Assembly: GCF_004352915.1 (NCBI RefSeq)
Contig: NZ_SJSY01000070.1
Location: 62,001-126,000, forward strand
Direction of reading: 5' to 3'
Length of the DNA stretch: 64,000 bases
Source of the DNA: Flavobacterium zhairuonense
GTDB taxonomy: Bacteria; Bacteroidota; Bacteroidia; Flavobacteriales; Flavobacteriaceae
Shown: positions 1 through 6,799 of the stretch, piece after piece
Position numbering within the stretch: position 1 is the first letter of the stretch
How the letters are laid out: each line of letters begins with the position of its first letter
Position numbers and translations under genes: made by a program
The notes under the pieces: model-generated
Told to the model about the DNA's origin: nothing
Databases searched by the model: none
What the model saw: the letters and a program-made list of their open reading frames with translations, nothing else

Positions 1-534
1 TTCTTTTCCAATTCTGAAATAAACTCGGTCTTCATCAGCATCTAAAGCCATATCTCCCGAAGCACCCATTTCTGGATTTGTTGTCCCGCATACACGCTCG
101 TAAGCGGAAACGGGTTTCATTTTTCCTTTTTCACTATCAGCAAAAACAGCTTCTAAATTCACTTCCATAATCTGCATTTTATCGGCTTCGCCTTTTCTCA
201 TAAAATACAATTTCATAGATTTTTGCGCCATGCATAATGTTCCGGTATAACCACCTTCGGTTACCTGCACCATCACACCAGATTTTTCGTTTACTGCTAC
301 AGCTTCTCCGTTGGCTCTTTTGGTTCTAAAAATAAGCCATTCGCCGTCTGCCGTCCATTGTGGATGTGTTGGATATGTTTTTGAATCTCCTGCTGATTTT
401 GTTGTTAAAAAGATCAAATCGATACCTGTAATGGGATCTTTGATTATCTTTTTTTCTGATGGAAATCGGGTTCCTATTTGGGCAAAAGCGATTGTGCCGA
501 TTAATAAGAAAAGTATATTTATTGTTGATTTCAT
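1..534 (-). CDS. Probable oligogalacturonate lyase (PL22-like beta-propeller), 5' part only
   Basis: The reading frame begins with ATG at 534 on the minus strand and runs off the left edge of the window, so only the first 178 residues are visible. The N-terminus (MKSTINILFLLIGTIAFAQ) is a signal peptide, which implies export to the periplasm. The mature part has a TolB/WD40-like pattern (PQWTADGEWLIF, then VNEKSGVMVQVTEGG) typical of propeller proteins. The spacing DPITG...FLTT...TYPTHPQWTADG resembles PL22 oligogalacturonate lyases, which release 4,5-unsaturated galacturonate from short pectin oligomers. Enterobacterial PL22 enzymes are cytoplasmic, so an exported one is a difference worth noting. 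The pectin context supports the call, but the catalytic part lies outside the window and another PD40 protein cannot be excluded. Confidence 0.55.
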   Translation of the reverse strand, partial: MKSTINILFLLIGTIAFAQIGTRFPSEKKIIKDPITGIDLIFLTTKSAGDSKTYPTHPQWTADGEWLIFRTKRANGEAVAVNEKSGVMVQVTEGGYTGTLCMAQKSMKLYFMRKGEADKMQIMEVNLEAVFADSEKGKMKPVSAYERVCGTTNPEMGASGDMALDADEDRVYFRIGKE

Positions 535-767
535 ATTTTGTTGGGTGTTTTGCCAGGAAGGCGCTAAGTTTTTTTAATACTTTGTCAATGAATCTCGCAA
601 AGACGCAAAGTCGCAAAGTTTTTTTGCTATGAACACAGAATTGGCTAAAGCCGATTATGATGACTTATATTTTACCTCCAGTTAAAACTGGAGACAATTC
701 AAATTTTAAAACTTGGCGACTTGGCGACTTGGCGAGATTAAAATTTTACTAAGAGCCTTAATCGATT
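535..767. repeat. Intergenic stretch with short Flavobacterium-type repeats
   Basis: No gene is seen here. The stretch holds low-complexity pieces: GCAAAGACGCAAAGTCGCAAAG near 598-620, a small hairpin (CTCCAGTTAAAACTGGAG) near 676-693, and a perfect 8-bp tandem repeat CTTGGCGA x3 at 712-735. Such pieces are widespread between genes in Flavobacterium genomes. No function is claimed. Confidence 0.6.
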
Positions 768-2117
768 TTACTTATGCAGATTATCTTTTCCTTCAATTTT
801 TAACTGAATAGAACTGTCATTTATCTGAAACTGACTGTCTTTTAAAAGCATAATCACTTCAGCTCCAGCCAATAAAACTGGGCCATAACCATGCGCTGCA
901 AAAACACTTATTGGACGATAATAATAAAACGCTGGATCAAATCCCATTCCAGTTCCTACGCAGGTTCCTTCTACTTGGCCTTTATCATTTACTTTTGTTG
1001 CAACGGCATTCCAAGCCAATAAAACTGCTGGAGCATACGTCATTTTGTCCACATAACCGCGATTGATTGCTCTAGCAATAGAATAGGCATAAATTGCCGT
1101 TGCCGAAGTCTCTAAATAAGAATCATTTCTGTCTAATAATTGATGCCAGAAACCTGTTCCGTCCTGATATTGAACCAATCCTGCAATGTGTTTTTGCAAT
1201 TGAGTTAAAACTTGATTATAACCTGGATGATTTTTTGGAAGAACTTCTAATAGCTCCACCATCGTCATAACCGCCCAACCATTTGCTCTAGCCCAATGAA
1301 ACTGCGGATGAACCGTCATAGATTCTACCCAACCGTGCATGTAAATTCCTTTTTGGCTGTTAAACATTCTTTCAGAAAATTGATTGACTTGTTTCACAGC
1401 ATCATCATAATATTTTGCATTTCCGGTATAACTTCCCATTTGTGCTAAAGCAGGAACACTCATAAACATATCATCCAACCAAAGTGTGTTGTCTTGAGGT
1501 CTGTTTCTTGCCAGAGTTCCATCTTTTAAGCGGAATTGTTTGTTGCTGATAAAGTCGATATAATTATTTACCAAAGGATCAATATTAGCTTTCAAACCGT
1601 CTTTTTTGGCTTTAATAAAAGCGGCACAAAGCGCTCCGGCGAAGTCCAATGCTTCAGGATGAAGCGTTTTCAGCATGTCTTTATCCTTTATGTTTTTTTC
1701 ATTATAATTTTGAGCAATATCAGCAATTAACTGTATTCTTTTATTGGAGTAATCTGCGAAGTATTTTTCACCAGTCGCTTTGGATGCCAAAAGCATTCCG
1801 GCATACGTCACACCCCATTCATAACTCGTCAATCTGAAAGCGCCCGGTTCAAAAACAATATCTTGATTTCCTTTTTTATAATCTGTGATGACCGCTTTTG
1901 TATTTGCGTCGATAATTTTTGAAGCCGAATTTTTATCTAAGAAATTATAAACTCTGTCCAAAACTTCTTTAATGTTTTCTTTTTGCGGAATAACATACGG
2001 CGTTGGATAATCAGGTTGCATTAAATGCAATGGCGCTGTTGCATCTGTTTTTTGCGCATTTGCATTTGTAAATGATGCAAACGCCAGCATTGCTAAAAGG
2101 GTTGATTTATAGTTCAT
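768..2117 (-). CDS. GH105 unsaturated rhamnogalacturonyl/galacturonyl hydrolase (copy 1)
   Basis: The 449-residue product matches the length and pattern of the GH88/GH105 (alpha/alpha)6-barrel family. These enzymes hydrate and release the 4,5-unsaturated uronic acid left at the non-reducing end by pectin lyases. Visible landmarks are the LWLDDMFM segment near residues 212-219, which carries the expected catalytic Asp, and WARANGW near 275-281 in the substrate pocket. A signal peptide (MNYKSTLLAMLAFASFTNANA) indicates the periplasm. It lies 31 bp after the DUF4861 gene in a minus-strand run from the SASA esterase to the PL22-like gene. It is one of three GH105 proteins in the window, and this one has an extended N-terminal region before the barrel. 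The family call is firm; the exact oligosaccharide specificity is inferred. Confidence 0.9.
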   Translation of the reverse strand: MNYKSTLLAMLAFASFTNANAQKTDATAPLHLMQPDYPTPYVIPQKENIKEVLDRVYNFLDKNSASKIIDANTKAVITDYKKGNQDIVFEPGAFRLTSYEWGVTYAGMLLASKATGEKYFADYSNKRIQLIADIAQNYNEKNIKDKDMLKTLHPEALDFAGALCAAFIKAKKDGLKANIDPLVNNYIDFISNKQFRLKDGTLARNRPQDNTLWLDDMFMSVPALAQMGSYTGNAKYYDDAVKQVNQFSERMFNSQKGIYMHGWVESMTVHPQFHWARANGWAVMTMVELLEVLPKNHPGYNQVLTQLQKHIAGLVQYQDGTGFWHQLLDRNDSYLETSATAIYAYSIARAINRGYVDKMTYAPAVLLAWNAVATKVNDKGQVEGTCVGTGMGFDPAFYYYRPISVFAAHGYGPVLLAGAEVIMLLKDSQFQINDSSIQLKIEGKDNLHK

Positions 2118-2148
2118 ATGGTTAGTGTGTTAGTTTTACGTGTTAGTT

Positions 2149-3417
2149 TTATTTGCTGATTTCAACCGTTATTTTGGCAGAAAGCTGTTTTGCCAAAGTG
2201 GTTACATAATTGCTGAAATAGGCGGCATCTTTAAAGTTTTTATCGGCACTCAATTCCCATCCGGCAATCGCATAGTAACTTATTTTTTTATTGTTCTCAA
2301 CTTTTAATTTTGCTAAATAAGAATCTGTTAGCTGCCCCGTTTTTGGAGCTTCGATATAACCTTGATAAATTTTCTTCGGAACCAAAATTGCAGTTCCTAA
2401 AATCCATTCGCGGTTGTAGGTCAAATGATCATGCTGAATAAAACAAACCCAATCACCAGCTTCGATAACTTGAAGCGGATTTTTGTTGTTTATGTTTGAA
2501 ATTGCTGCCAGAAAAGTTTCACCGCCTTTAAGTCCGCTAATTGAAACCGTGTTTTCATAACCATACATTCCAGGCCAAATTGAAGTTGTTTCCTGAACTT
2601 GATAATCATTTCCTGAAGCTTTCCAATTTTGGTATTTATAACTTAAAACCGAATTCACCGGCCCTTCACTCACGATTTTGAAAGTTGTTTTTTCGACATT
2701 GTTCAAGGTATCGTTTGTCAAAATTCCGAGTCGGTTGATTTTGCCGTTTATCAATAAAGCATAACCTCCCAAACCTGCAGAATTTCCAACTGGAAAAATA
2801 TCTCTCCCCCAATCGTACATTACATGATAATTATCTTCCACAGCGCCTTTGCTGTTTATTCCAACATTTTCTGGTGTTATTGCAGGGATTTTTTTTCCGA
2901 AAACATCTTTTGAATTTCTTCCGTCTAAATAATGTCTGAAACCAACTTTGTCATTTTCCCAAGTTGGGCCGTCAGTTTGATATTTTTGAAAACCTAATTT
3001 TTTATGTACTTGATTCGCCATCAAAACTTCTTCTGTCGCTGGCTGAACCGGCAAATCTTTTGCTTCTCTTTTTCCAAATCTTACACTAGTTTTTATTGGA
3101 AATTTAGGATCTTTCAAAGACCAGCTTAATACTGCAGTTATCTTTTCTTTGGAAGCAAAATCAGTTACCAAGAAGAGTTCGTCCCATTTTCCATCACCGT
3201 CTAAATCATTCAATTGTGCCGGAATAGTATCGTTTTTAGCAATCAAAATTGGAAAACTGTCAGCAACATATTTAGCACCGATTTGACTTCTTTTTATACT
3301 AATGGCTTTTTGAGGAACTGCTAAATCAGACGCATTTTTTAATGTGATTTTTTGTGCATTGCAAGTCACTAAAATTGCTGTTACAAAAGCTATTGATAAA
3401 TAATATTTTGTTTTCAT
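2149..3417 (-). CDS. DUF4861 family exported protein
   Basis: The frame stays open to 3450, but the first codon there is TTG. The ATG at 3417 gives a proper signal peptide (MKTKYYLSIAFVTAILVTCNAQ), so I place the start there, giving 422 residues. The body has the DUF4861 pattern: a beta-rich N-terminal segment with DLDGDGKWDELF, then GPTWENDKVGFRHYLDGRNSKD, YHVMYDWGRDIFPVG and a long beta-rich C-terminal half. DUF4861 proteins recur in Bacteroidota polysaccharide loci that deal with uronic-acid polymers, but I know of no settled reaction. The place between L-rhamnose mutarotase and GH105 suggests a role on unsaturated or rhamnose-linked oligomers. That role is inference only. Confidence 0.75.
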   Translation of the reverse strand: MKTKYYLSIAFVTAILVTCNAQKITLKNASDLAVPQKAISIKRSQIGAKYVADSFPILIAKNDTIPAQLNDLDGDGKWDELFLVTDFASKEKITAVLSWSLKDPKFPIKTSVRFGKREAKDLPVQPATEEVLMANQVHKKLGFQKYQTDGPTWENDKVGFRHYLDGRNSKDVFGKKIPAITPENVGINSKGAVEDNYHVMYDWGRDIFPVGNSAGLGGYALLINGKINRLGILTNDTLNNVEKTTFKIVSEGPVNSVLSYKYQNWKASGNDYQVQETTSIWPGMYGYENTVSISGLKGGETFLAAISNINNKNPLQVIEAGDWVCFIQHDHLTYNREWILGTAILVPKKIYQGYIEAPKTGQLTDSYLAKLKVENNKKISYYAIAGWELSADKNFKDAAYFSNYVTTLAKQLSAKITVEISK

Positions 3418-3459
3418 TTTTCTTTTTGTTTCAGGTTTTCTTTGTTTCAAGTTTCCGGT

Positions 3460-3789
3460 TTAATCCAAATGAAAAACCTCTTTTAACGAAACTAAAATTG
3501 GCGAATTATCAGGATTTGTATCCATGATATCGCCCATATATGCCCACCATTTTTTTACAATTGGATGATTTGGCAAATAATCGAAGTCAAAATCTGGACT
3601 GATTTTCTGCACGGCAAATAAAATCAACGTTTCTTCATCTAAAAAAATACTATAATCCTGTATTCCTGTTTCTGAAAGCAAAGCCGATAATTCAGGCCAG
3701 ATTTCGTCGTGTCTTTTTTTGTACTCAGTTTCAAAACCAGGTTTTAATTTCATTTTGAAAGCGTTTCGAATTGTATTTTTATTTGCCAT
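3460..3789 (-). CDS. rhaM: L-rhamnose mutarotase
   Basis: The 109-residue protein has the length and signature of RhaM/RhaU, the small dimeric ferredoxin-like enzyme that interconverts alpha and beta anomers of L-rhamnose. KLKPGFETEYKKRHDEIWPE near residues 14-33 (with His27) and NHPIVKKWWAYMGDIMDTN near 74-92 carry the family's conserved His and Trp residues. No signal peptide is present, so it should act in the cytoplasm. It sits 3 bp after the GH43-like gene and just before the DUF4861 gene, in one transcript. Together with GH106 rhamnosidase and CE12 it shows that the locus targets rhamnogalacturonan I. The remaining rhamnose catabolic genes are not in the window. Confidence 0.93.
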   Translation of the reverse strand: MANKNTIRNAFKMKLKPGFETEYKKRHDEIWPELSALLSETGIQDYSIFLDEETLILFAVQKISPDFDFDYLPNHPIVKKWWAYMGDIMDTNPDNSPILVSLKEVFHLD

Positions 3790-3792
3790 TTT

Positions 3793-4812
3793 TTAATGTT
3801 TTAGATTGATTTGAACCTGATTGTCTCTATTGCAGACAATTTCTCCATTTATATATTCGAGTTCTGCTACTTGAATAGAGCTTCTTTTTGTTTCGTAGCT
3901 GTCGACTCCTTTATTTTCGGGAGTTCTACCGGGATGTGTGAAATAAAAAATATACGCTTTTCCATTATTCACAACCACATCCGGATGTCCGCCAATCACT
4001 TTATCATCTTCACCTGTTCCGGGAGTTTGAAGAATATTTTTTTCCTGGCGTTTCCAATTTAAAAAATCTTCAGAAGAATAAATATTCAAACCTCTCCAAG
4101 AATCTGTTACCATCCAGTTTTTTCCTTTCCAAACAAAGACTTTTGGGCCTTCTCCCCTGTCTTTTATGATTTTCGTTCCGCTATCCGTCCAATTGTACAA
4201 ATCTTTACTGTCTGCATAATAAATTGATTTTCCATCATTTTCATTATTGTAAAACATTCTCCAAGTTCCGTTTGGCAATTGAAATACCGAAGCATCAATA
4301 CATCTTTCAGAAGCCAGTTTTAATTCAGATTCAAAATTCCAATCCATTAAATTCGTACTCGTTAAATGAATAATCGAACGCGGATGATACCAATCGTTGA
4401 AAATTCCGGGAACAATGGTCAAATACATATGATATTTGTTCTTGTATTTAATGACATCTGGCGCCCAATAGGTTACATCTTTTAATTTATAGTTAATGCT
4501 ACAAGTATCTTTATAAGTCCATTTTGCGCCATCTTCAGAAGTTGCAACACCAATTTTCGTTCCGTGCACCCATGTAATTCCTTTTGCTGTCGTGTCTTTC
4601 GCTCTTCTATTGGTATAAAACATGAACCATTTTTTCTCTTTTTGATTCCAAATAATTGTTGGGTCGGCGGCTCCGTCATAGATTGGATCGCGATATAAGG
4701 GTTTTGGCGCAATATGTTTTTTATCTTTTTGAATGTCTTTTTGAGCTGTCATTGTTATGGCGAACAATGCAGTTATTAGGATTGTAAAAAGATATTTTGG
4801 TTTAATTTTCAT
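3793..4812 (-). CDS. GH43-like five-bladed propeller glycosidase
   Basis: This 339-residue protein starts with a signal peptide (MKIKPKYLFTILITALFAITMTAQ). It has the GH43/GH117-type propeller pattern: YDGAADPTIIW near the start (the expected first catalytic Asp), YWAPDVIKY, CIDASVFQLPNGTWRMFY (second Asp) and GEGPKVFVWKG (Glu). Enzymes of this clan remove arabinose, xylose or galactose from side chains. In a rhamnogalacturonan operon, an exo-acting arabinosidase or galactosidase is the likeliest role. It lacks the C-terminal beta-sandwich of the larger GH43 at 36683. It lies 135 bp downstream of the SASA esterase, separated from it by a 100-bp palindromic repeat. The specificity is not readable from the sequence. 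Confidence 0.8.
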   Translation of the reverse strand: MKIKPKYLFTILITALFAITMTAQKDIQKDKKHIAPKPLYRDPIYDGAADPTIIWNQKEKKWFMFYTNRRAKDTTAKGITWVHGTKIGVATSEDGAKWTYKDTCSINYKLKDVTYWAPDVIKYKNKYHMYLTIVPGIFNDWYHPRSIIHLTSTNLMDWNFESELKLASERCIDASVFQLPNGTWRMFYNNENDGKSIYYADSKDLYNWTDSGTKIIKDRGEGPKVFVWKGKNWMVTDSWRGLNIYSSEDFLNWKRQEKNILQTPGTGEDDKVIGGHPDVVVNNGKAYIFYFTHPGRTPENKGVDSYETKRSSIQVAELEYINGEIVCNRDNQVQINLKH

Positions 4813-4831
4813 TTTAGTTTTGTTGTTGTTT

Positions 4832-4931
4832 TGTCATTTCGACGAAGGAGAAATCACACTCGGAATTCGACAAAGATTGGCGACATTCTGCGCGGAGTTT
4901 CTTGTGTGATTTCTCCTTCGTCGAAATGACA
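4832..4931. repeat. Palindromic intergenic repeat, family A (copy 1)
   Basis: A perfect 28-bp inverted repeat brackets a 44-bp centre. The left arm at 4832-4859 starts TGTCATTTCGACGAAGGAG and the right arm at 4904-4931 is its exact reverse complement. A diverged second copy lies at 43601-43717, with the same arm motif and the related centre CAATCTTTGTCGA. It sits between two genes of one operon, so the transcript would fold into a long hairpin. This looks like a dispersed non-autonomous (REP/MITE-like) element. Confidence 0.85.
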
Positions 4932-4947
4932 AACTATGCGTATTTAA

Positions 4948-6483
4948 TTAATTTTTCTTCTCATTTTCTATCACCCATTCATCTGTCCTAAAAGGCGATG
5001 CAGGCAAATTCTCAGCGTTGAATAAATTCGGCTCTGGAACTGCTTTCCATGCAAAACGAACTGCAATTGGATCTTTTACTTTTTCAGAAGAAACTACAAT
5101 AATTTTGCTTTCGATTTTTGCTTTTGCCGGATAAAAAACTTTATCATTTCCTGCTATTTCAAATTCTTTTAAATCTTCGTTGCTCTTTTTAAATCCGTTT
5201 TGAACGTCATCAAAAAACAATTTGATTTGCTGTCTTTTGATTTCCATATGATTGTATGTTGGACCGGAATATACTAATTTGCTTTCTCCATATGTTTTAG
5301 CTTTTGCAATTAATGCCAAACGATAACCAACAGTTTGTTTGTCAATTGGATGAATATTTTCTGCATTTCCTACATCGGTTGTAACGACCATTCCGCTATT
5401 TGCGATTATTTTTGAAGATAATAATTGTGCTTCTCTAATATCTGGATTCTGCCCTTTGTGAGGTGCAATCTGAACAAAATAAAACGGAAAATCTCCTTGA
5501 TTCCATTCGCTTCGCCAACTTTTTACCATTGCCGGAAAAAGGCTTCTGTATAAAAATGCTTTTTCGGCATTGCTTTCCCCTTGGTACCAAATTACGCCCT
5601 TCATTGTGTAATTCGTTATCGGATGGAGCATCGCATTATATAGCACATAAGAGGTTTTATTTTCTTCTTTTTTTGGCTTTTTCAATTGGCTTTTAGAAAC
5701 GTCTCCATTATTTGCAAGGCGTTCTTTTGCTAAATCTGCATAATAGGTTTCTAATTTTTCCTGAAACAATTTTTCATTTTTTGCGTCTTGTTCTAAAATT
5801 GGAAGGAAATCTGTATTTTGTTCTAAAACAGCTTGAGCTGTCCAGGCTTCGGCTTTTGTTCCGCCCCAAGAAGTCGAAATTAACCCGATTGGAATTTTCA
5901 GATTTTGGTACAAATCTCTTCCGAAAAAATAAGCAACCGCAGAAAATGTCTTTATAGATGAAGGAGAGCATTCCGTCCATTTTCCTGTCACATCATCTAA
6001 AGGTTTTTGAGAAGCTTTTGTCAAAACCGTAAATAATCTGATTGATGGAAAATTCGCATTTTGAATTTCTTCCTCATAATTTTTCACTCCCGTTTTCCAC
6101 GTTCCTTCTTCTTTCCCAACTGGAAAATACATATTCGATTGTCCAGAACAAATCCAGACTTCACCAATTAAAATATTTTTAAGAATGATTTTATTCGAAG
6201 CTTCAATTGTAATGTCATATGTTTTTTCACTTCCTGCTGGCGTCTGTACCGAAGTTTTCCATGTTCCATCAGCATTTGCCGTTATTTCTGATAATGCATT
6301 CTGCCACCCTAATTGAATTTTTATTTTTTCATTTGGAGAAGCCCATCCCCATAAATTCACTTTAGCATTTTGCTGCAAAACCATATTATCGCCCACTAAT
6401 GCAGGCAGTTTTACTTGAGCGCTAACCGTCAGTTTTAATCCTAAAACAATGAATATTAATAATAATTTCTTCAAATAAATCAT
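4948..6483 (-). CDS. Sialate O-acetylesterase-type (SASA) carbohydrate esterase
   Basis: The 511-residue protein has a signal peptide (cleavage after ...LKLTVSA) and the SASA/SGNH esterase layout. ICSGQSNM near residues 111-118 holds the nucleophile Ser115, VIWYQGESNA near 297-306 is the second conserved block, and NAENIHP near 373-379 holds the catalytic His. An all-beta region after residue 24 precedes the esterase fold and another follows residue 400, as in other members. Despite the family name, members in plant-polysaccharide loci remove acetyl groups from pectin or xylan. Here rhamnogalacturonan or homogalacturonan acetyl esters are the likely substrate. It is the first gene of its operon and has its own predicted promoter and activator site just upstream (6512-6556). 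Confidence 0.87.
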   Translation of the reverse strand: MIYLKKLLLIFIVLGLKLTVSAQVKLPALVGDNMVLQQNAKVNLWGWASPNEKIKIQLGWQNALSEITANADGTWKTSVQTPAGSEKTYDITIEASNKIILKNILIGEVWICSGQSNMYFPVGKEEGTWKTGVKNYEEEIQNANFPSIRLFTVLTKASQKPLDDVTGKWTECSPSSIKTFSAVAYFFGRDLYQNLKIPIGLISTSWGGTKAEAWTAQAVLEQNTDFLPILEQDAKNEKLFQEKLETYYADLAKERLANNGDVSKSQLKKPKKEENKTSYVLYNAMLHPITNYTMKGVIWYQGESNAEKAFLYRSLFPAMVKSWRSEWNQGDFPFYFVQIAPHKGQNPDIREAQLLSSKIIANSGMVVTTDVGNAENIHPIDKQTVGYRLALIAKAKTYGESKLVYSGPTYNHMEIKRQQIKLFFDDVQNGFKKSNEDLKEFEIAGNDKVFYPAKAKIESKIIVVSSEKVKDPIAVRFAWKAVPEPNLFNAENLPASPFRTDEWVIENEKKN

Positions 6484-6511
6484 TCGGAATATAATTTTAA
6501 TACTAAAACTT

Positions 6512-6556
6512 TAAAGATAAAGCACTAAAACGATATCGGTATCCTGTGCTTCCCTG
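6512..6556 (-). promoter_or_regulatory. Predicted promoter and CAGGA direct-repeat site of the SASA operon
   Basis: On the minus strand, CAGGGA-N4-CAGGAT (6556 to 6541) is followed after exactly 21 bp by TATCTTTA (6519 to 6512), one base off the Bacteroidota -7 consensus TAnnTTTG. The start codon is at 6483, leaving a leader of about 20 nt. The geometry is the same as at both susC genes and at GH106. An activator bound to the direct repeat would lie against the -33 region. Confidence 0.65.
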
Positions 6557-6577
6557 TTTTACTGCAGAAATATAAAA

Positions 6578-6674
6578 AACAAAAAAGGCAGCAACGAGTG
6601 TTACTGCCTTCGTAAAATCAAAACCACTTAATTTTACCTTTACCATATTAACGAAAACCAATATCCTTAAAATG
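6578..6674 (-). ncRNA. Candidate PUL-associated small RNA
   Basis: A perfect -7 box TATATTTG (6688 to 6681) with the CAGGA direct repeat 21 bp upstream predicts transcription starting near 6674 on the minus strand. About 64 nt later comes a hairpin (arms 6600-6610 and 6585-6595, 4-nt loop) followed by U4-G-U6, a classical intrinsic terminator. On the minus-strand RNA the hairpin is complete with one G-U wobble, whereas on the plus strand the same position is a C-A mismatch. This favours minus-strand transcription. The predicted RNA is about 95 nt, starts after the susD1 terminator and ends before the next promoter, so it appears to be an independent unit. Alternatives are an attenuated leader of the SASA operon or a small-protein mRNA. 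Confidence 0.5.
6585..6610 (-). terminator. Intrinsic terminator of the candidate small RNA
   Basis: An 11-bp stem (AAGGCAGTAAC paired with GTTGCTGCCTT on the minus strand, one G-U pair), a 4-nt loop and a following run TTTTGTTTTTT. It lies upstream of the SASA operon promoter, so it does not stop that operon. Confidence 0.75.
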
Positions 6675-6680
6675 ATTAGT

Positions 6681-6725
6681 CAAATATATTTATTAAAGAA
6701 CTGAAAACTATCCTGTTGTACCCTG
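6681..6725 (-). promoter_or_regulatory. Predicted activator-dependent promoter without a following gene
   Basis: The minus strand reads CAGGGT-N4-CAGGAT (6725 to 6710), a 21-bp spacer, then a perfect TATATTTG box (6688 to 6681). No gene start lies within 190 bp downstream, apart from a doubtful 47-codon frame at 6646. The first structural feature downstream is the terminator at 6585-6610. The spacing equals that of the four other copies of this promoter class. Confidence 0.65.
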
Positions 6726-6740
6726 CTCAATTATAAAAAA

Positions 6741-6765
6741 AACCGTCTCAAAAAATGAGACGGTT
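6741..6765 (-). terminator. Intrinsic terminator after susD1
   Basis: A perfect 10-bp stem (AACCGTCTCA/TGAGACGGTT) with a 5-nt loop. On the minus strand it is followed by a run of eight T. It lies 35 bp past the stop codon of susD1 and closes the susC1-susD1 transcript. Confidence 0.9.
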
Positions 6766-6799
6766 TCCAACGTGAAAAAACCAAAAAATAAGTTCTTTT

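Noticed and set aside
326..616. 96-codon minus-strand frame at the left end
   Set aside because: It is out of frame with the exported propeller protein starting at 534, which has a signal peptide and family motifs; the 96-codon frame has neither.
6503..6646. A 47-codon minus-strand frame (MVKVKLSGFDF...) with a hydrophobic stretch, in the small-RNA region
   Set aside because: It runs through the terminator hairpin and the next promoter and has no ribosome-binding site that I can see. I treat it as chance, but mention it as an alternative to the small RNA.
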